This document shows positions 8,334-17,349 of a stretch of 64,000 bases of DNA, in pieces (within the stretch, counting starts at the first letter, position 1; each line of letters opens with the position of its first letter). A program made the position numbers and the translations under genes. The notes under the pieces are model-generated. The model was not told where the DNA came from. It made no database searches and was given only the letters and a program-made list of their open reading frames with translations. Origin of the DNA: Sphingomonas sp. IC081 (GTDB taxonomy: Bacteria > Pseudomonadota > Alphaproteobacteria > Sphingomonadales > Sphingomonadaceae); contig NZ_CP029761.1 of assembly GCF_006874585.1 (NCBI RefSeq), positions 2,615,001-2,679,000 of the forward strand. The letters are read 5' to 3'.

Positions 8334-10340
8334 TCAGGCTCCCGCGGCTGCAAGCTGGCGCGAACGCTCGGCCTCGGCCTGTTCGACCGTCTCGACCGGG
8401 ATGTGGTAGTCGCGCTTGTAGTTGAAGGTGTGGAAGATCGAGTAGCCGATCACGCCGAGGAACGACACGGCCGCGAGCCACCAGATGTACCAGATCATCG
8501 CGAAGCCGAGCGCGGTCGACAGGCCGGCCAGGATGATGCCGGTGCCGGTGCCCTTGGGCATGTGGATCGGACGGAAGCCGGCGGTCGGACGTTCCACGCC
8601 GCAGCGCTTCATGTCGTCCCAGGCGTCGATGTCGTGCACGATCGGCGTGAAGGCGAAGTTGTACTCGGGCGGCGGCGACGAGGTCGACCACTCGAGCGTA
8701 CGGCCCTGCCACGGATCGCCGCTGACGTCCTTGAGTTCCTCGCGCTTCCAGATCGACACCGCGAACTGGACCAGCATGGCACCGATGCCGCCGGCGATCA
8801 TCGCGGCGCCCAGCGCGGCAATGACGAACCAGATCTGCAGCGAGGGATCGTCGAACACGCGCATGCGGCGGGTGACGCCCATCAGGCCGAGGATGTAGAG
8901 CGGGGTGAAGGCGAGCCAGAAGCCCGGGACCCACAGCCAGAAGCTGACCTTGCCCCAGAACTGGTTGAGCTTGAAGCCGAAGGCCTTGGGCCACCAGAAG
9001 TTGATCGCCGCGAACAGGCCGAACAGGACGCCGCCGATGATCACGTTATGGAAGTGCGCGATCAGGAACAGCGAGTTGTGCAGCACGAAGTCGGCCGGCG
9101 GCACCGCGAGCAGGACGCCGGTCATGCCGCCGATGGTGAAGGTCATCATGAAGGCGACCGTCCACATCATCGGCAGTTCGAACCGGATGCGGCCACGGTA
9201 CATCGTGAACAGCCAGTTGAACAGCTTGGCGCCGGTCGGGATCGAGATCACCATCGTGGTGATGCCGAAGAACGAGTTGACGCTCGCGCCCGAACCCATG
9301 GTGAAGAAGTGGTGGAGCCAGACGAGGTACGACAGGATGGTGATGCAAAGCGTTGCATAGACCATCGACGAGTAGCCGAACAGGCGCTTGCCGCAGAACG
9401 TCGAGGTGACTTCCGAGAACACGCCGAACATCGGCAGGATGAGGATGTAGACCTCGGGGTGGCCCCAGATCCAGATCAGGTTGACGTACATCATCGGCGA
9501 GCCGCCGAAGTCGTTCGAGAAGAAGTTGAAGCCGAGGTAACGGTCGAGCGAGAGCATCGCCATGACCGCGGTCAGCACCGGGAAGGCGGCGACGATCAGG
9601 ATGTTGGTGCAAAGCGCGGTCCAGGTGAAGACCGGCATGCGCATCATCGTCATGCCCGGCGCGCGCATCTTGACGATGGTCGCGATCAGGTTGACGCCCG
9701 AGAGCAGCGTGCCGACACCGGCGATCTGCAGGGCCCAGATGTAGTAGTCGACGCCGACCCAGGGGCTGTACGCGAGGTTCGACAGCGGCGGATAGGCCAG
9801 CCAGCCGGTCTGCGCGAACTCACCGATGAACAGCGAGGCCATGACCAGCACCGCGCCCGCCGTCGTCATCCAGAAGCTGAAGTTGTTCAGGAACGGGAAC
9901 GAGACGTCGCGAGCGCCGATCTGCAGCGGCACCACGTAGTTCATGAGGCCGGTGACGAAGGGCATCGCCACGAAGAAGATCATGATCACGCCGTGGGCGG
10001 TGAAGACCTGGTCGTAGTGGTGGGCGGTGAGGTAACCCTCGCTGCCGTTGAAGGCGATCGACTGCTGGATACGCATCATGACCGCGTCGGCAAAGCCGCG
10101 CAGGAACATGACCAGGCCCAGCACGCAGTACATGATGCCGATCTTCTTGTGGTCCACGCTGGTGAACCATTCCTTCCAGAGATAACCCCAGAGCTTGAAG
10201 TAGGTGAGGCCGGCCACCATCGCCACGCCGCCAAGGGCGACGACGACGAAAGTGGCGAGCACGATCGGTTCCTGTGGCAGGGCGTCCCACCACAGGCGGC
10301 CCAGTAACGGGCTCCAGTGCGAATGGTCTACGGCTTCCAT
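8334..10340 (-). CDS. cyoB: cytochrome bo3 ubiquinol oxidase subunit I
   Basis: A 668-residue heme-copper oxidase subunit I with about fifteen transmembrane helices. Visible key features are the quinol-site motif RGFADAVMM (Arg and Asp equivalent to E. coli R71/D75), [14 protein letters not shown] (equivalents of H98/Q101 and a low-spin heme ligand), [14 protein letters not shown] with the His-Tyr pair at CuB, LHHFFTMG with CuB histidines, and [10 protein letters not shown] with the heme ligands. All are intact, so the enzyme should oxidise ubiquinol, reduce O2 and pump protons. It follows cyoA by 6 bp and precedes cyoC by 3 bp in the cyoABCD-surf1-regBA row. Confidence 0.96.
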   Translation of the reverse strand: MEAVDHSHWSPLLGRLWWDALPQEPIVLATFVVVALGGVAMVAGLTYFKLWGYLWKEWFTSVDHKKIGIMYCVLGLVMFLRGFADAVMMRIQQSIAFNGSEGYLTAHHYDQVFTAHGVIMIFFVAMPFVTGLMNYVVPLQIGARDVSFPFLNNFSFWMTTAGAVLVMASLFIGEFAQTGWLAYPPLSNLAYSPWVGVDYYIWALQIAGVGTLLSGVNLIATIVKMRAPGMTMMRMPVFTWTALCTNILIVAAFPVLTAVMAMLSLDRYLGFNFFSNDFGGSPMMYVNLIWIWGHPEVYILILPMFGVFSEVTSTFCGKRLFGYSSMVYATLCITILSYLVWLHHFFTMGSGASVNSFFGITTMVISIPTGAKLFNWLFTMYRGRIRFELPMMWTVAFMMTFTIGGMTGVLLAVPPADFVLHNSLFLIAHFHNVIIGGVLFGLFAAINFWWPKAFGFKLNQFWGKVSFWLWVPGFWLAFTPLYILGLMGVTRRMRVFDDPSLQIWFVIAALGAAMIAGGIGAMLVQFAVSIWKREELKDVSGDPWQGRTLEWSTSSPPPEYNFAFTPIVHDIDAWDDMKRCGVERPTAGFRPIHMPKGTGTGIILAGLSTALGFAMIWYIWWLAAVSFLGVIGYSIFHTFNYKRDYHIPVETVEQAEAERSRQLAAAGA

Positions 10341-10346
10341 GTTCTG

Positions 10347-11645
10347 TCAGTTCCGGGAAATCTGGGAGGAATGCGCGGGGGTCGACACGGGAGCGGCCAG
10401 CGCTTCCTTGTCACGCGCGAAGAACGACACCGCGGCCTGCGGCTCCGAGATGCCGGCGCCCGAAAGCGTCTTCATCGAGGCCGGGGCCTTCACGCTCTTG
10501 TCGGCGACCGAACCGGGGTTCTGGGCGCAGAGCGCACGGACCCAGGCCAGCTCGCGCTGGACGGCGGCGGTCGGGTTGGCGGCGGCGACGGCATCGCGGC
10601 CGCCGCGGTCGTAGGACAGCATCTCGACGTTGCGGATGCCCGCCTTGCCGAGACCACCGCGCGCGTCGATGGCCATCATCTCGCTGGCGCACATCTTGCC
10701 GGGCTGGACGCACATGTTGACGATGGCGTTGTAGAGGTCCGGCGAAACGGCGGAGTAGCGGGTTACCGGCACCTTCTCGCTCGGCTTTTCGAGCTGGAGG
10801 TAGACGCTGCGGTCAAGCGTGCCGGCATTGGCGCCGGTCTGCACCGACTTCACCCAGCCGGCGAACTGGTCGTCCGCAACCGCGTGGGTGGCAAAGCGCA
10901 TGTGCGAGAAGCCCGCGCCCGAATAGTTGGCCGAGAAGCCGACCGAATCACCGGCCTTGTTCATGACCGCGTGGAGGCGGGTTTCCATGCCCGGCATCGC
11001 GTAGATCTGGCCGGCCATGGCGGGAACGTAGAACGAGTTCATCACGTTCGCCGAGGTGATCTTGAACTGCAGCGGACGGTTGGTCGGCACGACCAGTTCG
11101 TTCACCGTGGCGATACCCTGTTCGGGGTAGATGAAGAGCCACTTCCAGTCGAGCGCGACGACTTCGACTTCCAGCGGCTTGGCGTTCGCCGCCACCGGGG
11201 TCTTGGCGTCGAGGCGGCCGATGGTGCGGTAGGGATCGAGAAGGTGGGTGCTCACCCAGGTCAGGGCACCGAGGCAGATGATGATGAGCAGCGGGGCCGC
11301 CCAGATCAGCAGTTCGAGCTGAGTCGAGTGATCCCAGTGAGGATCGTACTTCGCGCTCTTGTTCGTGGCACGGTAGTGCCAGGCGAACCACGCGGTAGCC
11401 GCCATCACGGGAACGATAATCAGCAGCATCAGCAGGGTCGAGGCGACAACGAGGTCCCCCTGCTGCTGCGCGACATCCCCGGACGGGTGCAGCACAATGG
11501 CGTTACAGGCAGTCAGCGCACCCGTCAGCGACAGGGCGGTGGCGATCTTGGCGAGCGCGGACAGGTGCCGCAGCTTCGGTCTGGACTCGGGTGGGCGCAT
11601 GGTTGGTGCGCCTAAGCGCATGCCGCGAGTGCGAACATAGGACAT
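10347..11645 (-). CDS. cyoA: cytochrome bo3 ubiquinol oxidase subunit II (lipoprotein)
   Basis: A quinol-oxidase subunit II of about 432 residues. A lipobox LTGALTAC near the N-terminus predicts a lipid-anchored mature Cys, followed by two transmembrane helices (LLMLLIIVPVMAATAWFAWH; LLIWAAPLLIIICLGALTW) and a periplasmic cupredoxin domain lacking CuA ligands, as expected for a quinol rather than cytochrome c oxidase. Starts are possible at 11645 (AAGGGG 10 bp upstream) and 11600 (shorter signal peptide). I use 11645; the upstream TTG at 11669 is less likely. The C-terminus is longer than E. coli CyoA, with a low-complexity Ala/Ser-rich tail. It is first in the cyo operon, with an FNR-like box immediately upstream. 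Confidence 0.93.
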   Translation of the reverse strand: MSYVRTRGMRLGAPTMRPPESRPKLRHLSALAKIATALSLTGALTACNAIVLHPSGDVAQQQGDLVVASTLLMLLIIVPVMAATAWFAWHYRATNKSAKYDPHWDHSTQLELLIWAAPLLIIICLGALTWVSTHLLDPYRTIGRLDAKTPVAANAKPLEVEVVALDWKWLFIYPEQGIATVNELVVPTNRPLQFKITSANVMNSFYVPAMAGQIYAMPGMETRLHAVMNKAGDSVGFSANYSGAGFSHMRFATHAVADDQFAGWVKSVQTGANAGTLDRSVYLQLEKPSEKVPVTRYSAVSPDLYNAIVNMCVQPGKMCASEMMAIDARGGLGKAGIRNVEMLSYDRGGRDAVAAANPTAAVQRELAWVRALCAQNPGSVADKSVKAPASMKTLSGAGISEPQAAVSFFARDKEALAAPVSTPAHSSQISRN

Positions 11646-11659
11646 TTTGTCCAATCCCC

Positions 11660-11673
11660 TTGACGCCAATCAA
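11660..11673. promoter_or_regulatory. FNR/FixK-type box upstream of cyoA
   Basis: TTGAC-GCCA-ATCAA fits the TTGAY-N4-RTCAA consensus of the FNR/FixK/FnrL group. It lies 15-28 bp before the preferred cyoA start and touches its AAGGGG ribosome site. Such a position fits repression of the quinol oxidase at low oxygen, as known for E. coli cyo. Chance occurrence is possible because the motif is short. Confidence 0.4.
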
Positions 11674-11797
11674 TGACGATAGGGCCTCACCATGAACTCG
11701 GGCGTTTTCGCGCGCCCGCTTTGATTCGTCCGCGACCGGCTTCGCGCGTTCCGCGTGGAATCGGGAACGGACCCGAGACGAAGGCCGCAGAACCGAA

Positions 11798-13111
11798 ATG
11801 ACCAGCACACCCCAGTCCAGAGACGCTCTGGGCCTGCCGACGTTCAAGGAGCATCACCAGCCCTCCCCCGGTGAGATCGCCATCGGCGTGATCATCGGCC
11901 GAACCTCGGAGTTCTTCGACTTCTTCGTCTATGCCATCGCCTCGGTGCTGGTCTTCCCGAAGCTGTTCTTCCCCTTCGTCGACGCGCTGACCGGCACGAT
12001 CTACTCCTTCGCGATCTTCGCGCTGGCCTTTGTCGCCCGTCCGATCGGCAGCCTCGTGTTCATGGCGCTCGACCGTGCCTATGGCCGCGGCACCAAGCTG
12101 ACGATCGCGCTGTTCATGCTCGGCGGCTCGACCGCGGCGATCGCCTTCCTGCCCTCCTACGCCTCGGCCGGTTCGACCGCGATATGGCTGCTGGCGCTGC
12201 TGCGCCTGGGCCAGGGCTTCGCGCTCGGCGGCACCTGGGACGGCCTGGCCTCGCTGCTCGCGCTCAACGCGCCCGAGAACAAGCGCGGCTGGTATGCGAT
12301 GATCCCGCAGCTCGGCGCCCCGTTCGGGCTGATCGTGGCGAGCAGCCTGTTCGCCTACATGATCACCGAGCTTCCGGCGGCCGACTTCCTCGACTGGGGC
12401 TGGCGCTATCCCTTCTTCGTGGCTTTCGCGATCAACGTCGTCGCGCTCTTCGCGCGCCTTCGCATCGTCGTCACCGAGGAATTCCAGCACCTCTTCGCCA
12501 GCCGCGACCTTCAGGCCGTGAGCGTGGGCGCCACCCTGCGCAGCGAATGGAAGACCATCGTGCTGGGCGCCTTTGCCCCGCTCGCCAGCTTCGCGCTGTT
12601 CCACATGGTCACCGTGTTCCCGCTCTCGTGGGTGTTCCTGTTCACCCAGAACTCGCCCACCGGCTTCCTGCTGATCGAGGCCATGGCCGCCTGCTTCGGC
12701 GTCGTCGCGGTGATCGCCTCGGGCCGTCTCGCCGACAAGTTCGGGCGCCGTAACCTGCTGGGCACCTGCGCGGTCGCCATCGCCGTGTTCTCGGGCTTTG
12801 CCCCGCAGCTGCTCGACGCGGGCGCTGCCGGCGAGGTGATCTACATGATCGCCGGCTTCATCCTGCTCGGCCTTGCCTTCGGCCAGTCCTCGGGCGTGGT
12901 CGCCTCGGGCTTCGCCAGCGAGCACCGCTACACCGGCTCGGCGCTCACCAGCGACTTGTCCTGGCTGGTCGGCGCCGCCTTCGCGCCGCTCGCCGCGCTG
13001 CTGCTCTCGACCAACTGGGGCCTGATCGCCTCGGGCGGCTACCTGCTCTCGGGCGCCATCGCGACGCTCGCGGCGCTGTGGCTGAACAAGGGCCTCGCCT
13101 CGCGCAACTGA
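11798..13111 (+). CDS. MFS transporter, metabolite:H+ symporter (MHS) type
   Basis: A 437-residue major-facilitator protein with twelve predicted membrane segments. Conserved loop signatures include RTSEFFDFFVYAIAS in helix 1, ARPIGSLVFMALDRAYGR between helices 2 and 3, RLGQGFALGGTWDGLASLLA, and GRLADKFGRRNLLG after helix 8. These match MHS carriers that import organic acids such as citrate, alpha-ketoglutarate, shikimate or dicarboxylates. It is a single-gene unit on the plus strand, divergent from cyoA, and ends at a strong terminator (13163-13191). Nothing nearby fixes the substrate. Confidence 0.88.
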   Translation: MTSTPQSRDALGLPTFKEHHQPSPGEIAIGVIIGRTSEFFDFFVYAIASVLVFPKLFFPFVDALTGTIYSFAIFALAFVARPIGSLVFMALDRAYGRGTKLTIALFMLGGSTAAIAFLPSYASAGSTAIWLLALLRLGQGFALGGTWDGLASLLALNAPENKRGWYAMIPQLGAPFGLIVASSLFAYMITELPAADFLDWGWRYPFFVAFAINVVALFARLRIVVTEEFQHLFASRDLQAVSVGATLRSEWKTIVLGAFAPLASFALFHMVTVFPLSWVFLFTQNSPTGFLLIEAMAACFGVVAVIASGRLADKFGRRNLLGTCAVAIAVFSGFAPQLLDAGAAGEVIYMIAGFILLGLAFGQSSGVVASGFASEHRYTGSALTSDLSWLVGAAFAPLAALLLSTNWGLIASGGYLLSGAIATLAALWLNKGLASRN

Positions 13112-13126
13112 GCAGCGGGCGACAAC

Positions 13127-13168
13127 CACGAATCGAGGGGCACGAATCGAGGGGCACGAAACGAGGGG
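13127..13168 (+). repeat. three tandem copies of a 14-bp repeat merging into a terminator
   Basis: CACGAATCGAGGGG occurs at 13127-13140 and 13141-13154, then with one change (CACGAAACGAGGGG) at 13155-13168. The last six bases of the third copy form most of the 5' arm of the terminator hairpin that follows. No copy-specific function is evident; slippage next to the hairpin could have produced it. Confidence 0.85.
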
Positions 13169-13191
13169 CGCTTCGGCGCCCCTCTTTTTTT
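13163..13191 (+). terminator. Rho-independent terminator of the MFS gene
   Basis: A perfect 9-bp GC-rich stem (GAGGGGCGC/GCGCCCCTC) with a TTCG tetraloop is followed by seven T residues, a textbook intrinsic terminator 50 bp after the MFS stop. Confidence 0.92.
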
Positions 13192-13255
13192 GCGCCTTCG
13201 ATACAGCATGGATCACATATCGCCGGAATCGCGGCGGCCGGCCACGCCATGAAAG

Positions 13256-13320
13256 TTTGACCACCTGTTCAAATAACGCCGTGCCGTTGCCTGCGGGAAA
13301 TGAAGCCATTTCATTTGACA
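13256..13320 (+). promoter_or_regulatory. palindromes and possible -35 upstream of the TonB receptor gene
   Basis: Two inverted repeats, TTTGA-N8-TCAAA (13256-13273) and GAAATG-AAGC-CATTTC (13297-13312), precede TTGACA at 13315-13320. No convincing -10 lies at 16-18 bp from that hexamer; CATACG at 13343 is too far. The palindromes are candidate operators for receptor control. A GGAGGGAG ribosome site precedes the ATG at 13385. Confidence 0.35.
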
Positions 13321-13384
13321 ATTCCCGGCCCTCCCTCGCACCCATACGCGCAAGAAAAAGGTACAAAAACCGGAGGGAGAGTTC

Positions 13385-15844
13385 ATGCGCGCGTTCAAGC
13401 AGCTTCTGTTGTGTTCGGTCGGCATCCTGGGGGTGAGTGCCCCGGCCATGGTCCAGGCCCAGGCCCAGACCCAGCCCCAGAGCCAGCCCCAGCAGGCCGC
13501 CGAAGCCAACGAGGCCACCAACGTCATCATCGTCACCGCGCGCCGCCGCGACGAGGACGTGCAGGACGTGCCCGCGGTGATCGACACCGTCACCGCCGAC
13601 GACATCTCGAAGCTCAACTTGCGTGACTTCAAGGAAGTCTCGACGCTCGCGCCGGGCCTCCAGCTCGAAACCAACGCCAACGGCATCGGCGGCAACGCCA
13701 AGATGCGCGGCGTCAACTTCGACGTCAACGCCAGCGGCAACAACCCGACCGTCGAGTTCTACATGAACGACGCGCCGATCACCGCGGGCGTCGTGCTCCA
13801 GCAGATGTACGACGTCGGCCAGATCGAAGTGCAGCGCGGCCCCCAGGGCACGCTGCGCGGCCGCGCCTCGCCCTCGGGCTCGATCACCGTCACCGCCAGG
13901 AAGCCCGACCTCTATTCCTACGGCGGCTTCGTTGACATGACCGCCAACGACATCGGCACGATCAACTTCAAGGGCGCCGCCAACGTGCCCGTGATCGAGG
14001 GCATCGCCGCGATCCGCGCCGCCGGCGTCTGGGACGAGAACGAGGGCGACCGCGTCCGCCCGGTCAACGGCAACAAGGACCCGTTCGCGCGCACCAAGAG
14101 CGGCCGCCTGTCCGCGCTGCTCACGCCCACCGACTGGCTGCGCCTCGAGGGCATGTACCAGCGCATCGACGTCACCGCCCATACCTACGATCAGGTCGCC
14201 TCGTTCTCCGAGGCCAATCCCGACGCCGCGGCCAGCCCGCTCTACATCTCGAGCAAGGATCGTCTCTCGATCCAGGAAGACCCGCGCGACATCCGCCAGA
14301 TCTTCGACGTCTACAACTGGCGCGCCGAAGTGAGCCAGTGGGGCCAGCGCCTGATCTACCAGGGCCAGCACTATACCCAGAAGATCCACTCGACCGACAA
14401 TATCGACGACGGCAACTACTTCGCGGGCGACATCAACCAGGTCACCGACACCCGCTCGGCCTCGGAATCGCACGAAATCCGTCTGCAGAACGACGAGCGC
14501 CTGTTCGGCACGCTGGACTATGTCGTCGGCTTCTTCGACAGCCGCAACCATCCCGACACCAGCCTCACCAACCCGACGCCGGTGGTGCTGCCCGCGGTCT
14601 TCGGCGGCGGCATCGCGACGATCGTCCAGACCCCCATCCGCAGCGAAGGCAAGTCGCACGAGCAGTCGTTCTTCGGCAATCTCACCGCCCACTTCGGCGG
14701 TTTCGAAATCGCCGGGGGCCTGCGCCATATCGACTACCGCAACCGCGGCGTGCTGACGGTCAACGGCAATGTCCTGTCGGACCGCCTGCAGCAGGAAAAG
14801 AAGTGGATCTACAGCGGCTCGGTGAAGTACAACTTCTCGCCGGACCTCATGGTCTATGCCTCGACCGGCAGTTCCTGGCGCCCGGGCATCGACGTGGTGG
14901 GCGACTTCAACATCAACCCCTCGGCGCTGGAAAACTCGTTCCTGCACCTGCCGGCGGAAACCTCGAAGTCGTATGAAGTCGGCCTGAAGTCGAAGATGCT
15001 CGACGGCCAGCTGCGCTTCAACCTCACCGGCTACCACCAGAAGTTCAACAACTACCCGTACCGCGCGCCGGGTTCGGGCGTCTACTACGTCAACACCGTG
15101 GCGGTGCGCGATTCGACGGGCGCGGTGACCGGCACCTCGCAGCAGGTCGCCAACTTCAACTTCGTCGGCGCGGTTCCGGTCGAAGTGAACGGCATCGAGG
15201 GCGATGTCTCGTACACCGTGCTCACCGGCTGGGATCTCAGCGCCTCGGCCAGCTACTCGATCGGCAAGATCAAGAACGGCACGGTGCCCTGCAACGACCT
15301 CAACGGCGACGGCACCCCCGACGCCGTCACCAGCGCGCCGACGCTGGCCCAGCTCCAGGCCGCCGTCGGCTCCGACAACATCGCCTCGTGCCAGGTCAAC
15401 CAGCGCTCGGGCTTCATGGCGCCGTTCAGCGCCACCCTGCAGAGCGAATACAGCTTCCCGGTCTTCACCGGCGGCAACGCCTATGTCCGGGGGCTGATGA
15501 CCTACTACGGCAAGTCGAAGGTCGATCCGACCAATGCCTACGACGACGTCGGCGACTATGCGCTGGTCAACCTCTTCGCCGGCCTGCGCGCCGACGACGG
15601 GGCCTGGGAAATCGGCCTCTATGCGAAGAACCTCTTCGACACCACCAAGACGCTGACCCGCACCACCCCGCTGTCCACCAGCTACCAGCAGCTCGGTTTT
15701 GCCGGGCAGTTCGATCCGGTGACCCTCCGCCCGGTCTTCACCGGCCCGACCGGTGCCAACTACACCAGCACTTATACCGGGGTGACCACCACTGCCCCGC
15801 GCGAGTTCGGCATCAACATCCGCTACGCCTTCGGCTCGCGCTGA
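13385..15844 (+). CDS. TonB-dependent outer-membrane receptor
   Basis: This 819-residue receptor has a signal peptide (about residues 1-26), a Gln/Pro-rich linker, a TonB-box-like VIIVTARRR, the plug domain (VIDTVTADDISKLNLRDFKE... QIEVQRGPQGTLRGRASPSG) and a beta-barrel ending IRYAFGSR, with an aromatic residue near the end as required for outer-membrane insertion. It is of the type abundant in sphingomonads and imports a scarce substrate such as an iron chelate, saccharide or aromatic. One loop carries DLNGDGTPD (residues 638-646, at 15296-15322), resembling a calcium-binding loop, flanked by two cysteines. It stands alone between two terminators, and no neighbour indicates the substrate. 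Confidence 0.92.
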   Translation: MRAFKQLLLCSVGILGVSAPAMVQAQAQTQPQSQPQQAAEANEATNVIIVTARRRDEDVQDVPAVIDTVTADDISKLNLRDFKEVSTLAPGLQLETNANGIGGNAKMRGVNFDVNASGNNPTVEFYMNDAPITAGVVLQQMYDVGQIEVQRGPQGTLRGRASPSGSITVTARKPDLYSYGGFVDMTANDIGTINFKGAANVPVIEGIAAIRAAGVWDENEGDRVRPVNGNKDPFARTKSGRLSALLTPTDWLRLEGMYQRIDVTAHTYDQVASFSEANPDAAASPLYISSKDRLSIQEDPRDIRQIFDVYNWRAEVSQWGQRLIYQGQHYTQKIHSTDNIDDGNYFAGDINQVTDTRSASESHEIRLQNDERLFGTLDYVVGFFDSRNHPDTSLTNPTPVVLPAVFGGGIATIVQTPIRSEGKSHEQSFFGNLTAHFGGFEIAGGLRHIDYRNRGVLTVNGNVLSDRLQQEKKWIYSGSVKYNFSPDLMVYASTGSSWRPGIDVVGDFNINPSALENSFLHLPAETSKSYEVGLKSKMLDGQLRFNLTGYHQKFNNYPYRAPGSGVYYVNTVAVRDSTGAVTGTSQQVANFNFVGAVPVEVNGIEGDVSYTVLTGWDLSASASYSIGKIKNGTVPCNDLNGDGTPDAVTSAPTLAQLQAAVGSDNIASCQVNQRSGFMAPFSATLQSEYSFPVFTGGNAYVRGLMTYYGKSKVDPTNAYDDVGDYALVNLFAGLRADDGAWEIGLYAKNLFDTTKTLTRTTPLSTSYQQLGFAGQFDPVTLRPVFTGPTGANYTSTYTGVTTTAPREFGINIRYAFGSR

Positions 15845-15863
15845 TCGCGGCGGGAAACACGAA

Positions 15864-15897
15864 AAAGGGCGGCAAGGCACCAGCCTTGCCGCCCTTT
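15864..15897. terminator. bidirectional terminator between the TonB receptor and efflux genes
   Basis: A perfect 15-bp stem, AAAGGGCGGCAAGGC (15864-15878) and GCCTTGCCGCCCTTT (15883-15897), with loop ACCA, has A residues on one side and T residues on the other. It can stop transcription of the receptor from the left and the RND operon from the right. Confidence 0.92.
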
Positions 15898-15922
15898 CTT
15901 TGTGGGCAGATGACGCGAACCG

Positions 15923-17338
15923 TCAGGTTGTCTGCCAGCTTCCGCCCAGCGCGCGGAACAGGTCCACTTGCGCAAAGGCCACCGCGCGCCGCGCCGCCGC
16001 ATAGTCGGCATCGGCGCTGGCCAGCGTGCGCTGCGCGTCGAGCACGTCGAGCGAATCGATCTGCCCCCTGCTCTGCCGCGCCATGCTGACATCCGCCGCG
16101 CGCTTGGCCGCATCGCGGGCCGAGGCAAGCCGGTCCTTGCGCAGCAGCGCGTTGCGATAGGCGGAGAGCGCCGTCTCGGTTTCCTGCAAAGCGGCCAGCA
16201 CGGTGCCGTCGAACCTCGCGAGGTCGGCCTTGGCGTCCGCCCGCGCCCCGCCGATCCGTGCGCGGATGGCTTCCTGGTTGGGGAAGGCCCAGGAGATCAT
16301 CGGCCCCAGCAGCCAGCGCAGCGGACCGCCGCCGAACACGTCGGTCGCCCCCACCGCCGTGGTGCCGACCGAGCCGCCCAGCGTGATCTTGGGATAGAGA
16401 TCCGCCGTCGCCACGCCGATCCGCGCGGTATCGGCAGCAAGACGGCGCTCCGCCGCCTTCACGTCGGGTCGGCGCGCCAGCAGGGTAGCGCCGTCGCCCA
16501 CCGGGATCGGCTGGCCGACATCGGGCGTCGTCGTCCGCGCGCGTACCGAGGCTGGAAGATCCTGCGGGGTGCGGCCGGTCAGCGTGGCGAGGCGGAACAG
16601 CGCCGCATCGCGCGCCGCCTGCAGGCTGGGGATCGCCGCCGCCTGCTGCTCGCGCAGTTGGGTCACGCGGATCACGTCGAGCTTCTGGCTGAGACCACGC
16701 TCGAAACGGGCATTGGTGATCCGCTCCGACGTGCCGAGCAGCGCGACGGTATCCTGCGCCACCGCGATCTGCTCGGCCGAGCTGGCGGCATCGACATAGG
16801 CGCGCACGGTATCGGCCACCACCGTCACCCGCACCGCATCGGCGTCCTCCATCGAGGCGGCAAGATCGGCGCGCGAGGCCTCGACCCCGCGCCTGACGCG
16901 GCCGAACAGGTCCAGCTCGTAATTGACCGAAAGCTCGCCGTCGACGCGGCGCCCTTCGCGGTCGTAGCCGGGCAGCACCTGGCTTTCCGAGACGCGGCCA
17001 TAAGTACCGCTGGCATCGATGCCGGTCTGCGGCAGCGCGTCGGACTTCGAACCGCGCAGGTTCGCCCGCGCCTTCTCGATCCGGGCCACCGCCACGCGCA
17101 CATCGGTATTGGCGGCCAGGGCATCGCTGACCAGACCGTCCAGCACCGGATCCTTGTAGAGGTGCCACCAGCTGTCGTCCGGCCATGCCGTGGTCACTTC
17201 GGCGGACTGGACGCCCGTGAAGGGCGCCCCCGCAGTAGCCGGCGGCGTCGGCGCGACATAGTCGGGTCCGACGGCGCAGGCCGAGAGGCTGGTCGCGGCA
17301 GCAAGAGCCGCGACCATGGTCTTGATATTCATGGACAT
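15923..17338 (-). CDS. RND efflux outer-membrane factor, NodT/OprM type lipoprotein
   Basis: A 471-residue outer-membrane efflux protein. Lipobox LSAC places the lipidated Cys at residue 21; the mature protein begins CAVGPDYVAP, the usual start of NodT-type factors. Two OEP repeats follow, with signatures WWHLYKDPVLDGLVSDALAA and GLSQKLDVIRV. It forms the trimeric channel and periplasmic tunnel that joins the RND pump. The ATG at 17338 sits 6 bp after AAGGA; further ATGs at 17341 and 17353 are possible, the last overlapping the pump stop as ATGA. It is the last gene of the operon and ends 25 bp before the shared terminator. Confidence 0.93.
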   Translation of the reverse strand: MSMNIKTMVAALAAATSLSACAVGPDYVAPTPPATAGAPFTGVQSAEVTTAWPDDSWWHLYKDPVLDGLVSDALAANTDVRVAVARIEKARANLRGSKSDALPQTGIDASGTYGRVSESQVLPGYDREGRRVDGELSVNYELDLFGRVRRGVEASRADLAASMEDADAVRVTVVADTVRAYVDAASSAEQIAVAQDTVALLGTSERITNARFERGLSQKLDVIRVTQLREQQAAAIPSLQAARDAALFRLATLTGRTPQDLPASVRARTTTPDVGQPIPVGDGATLLARRPDVKAAERRLAADTARIGVATADLYPKITLGGSVGTTAVGATDVFGGGPLRWLLGPMISWAFPNQEAIRARIGGARADAKADLARFDGTVLAALQETETALSAYRNALLRKDRLASARDAAKRAADVSMARQSRGQIDSLDVLDAQRTLASADADYAAARRAVAFAQVDLFRALGGSWQTT

Positions 17339-17349
17339 CATCCGTCCTT

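Noticed and set aside
7746..10307. An 853-codon plus-strand frame opposite cyoBC
   Set aside because: It is antisense to the highly conserved oxidase subunits and of biased composition.
13315..13348. TTGACA as a complete promoter for the TonB receptor
   Set aside because: The nearest -10-like hexamer is about 22 bp away, outside the usual spacing.
11687..15880. A 1397-codon minus-strand frame opposite the MFS and TonB receptor genes
   Set aside because: It runs through two real genes and the terminator between them; the translation shows no family motif.
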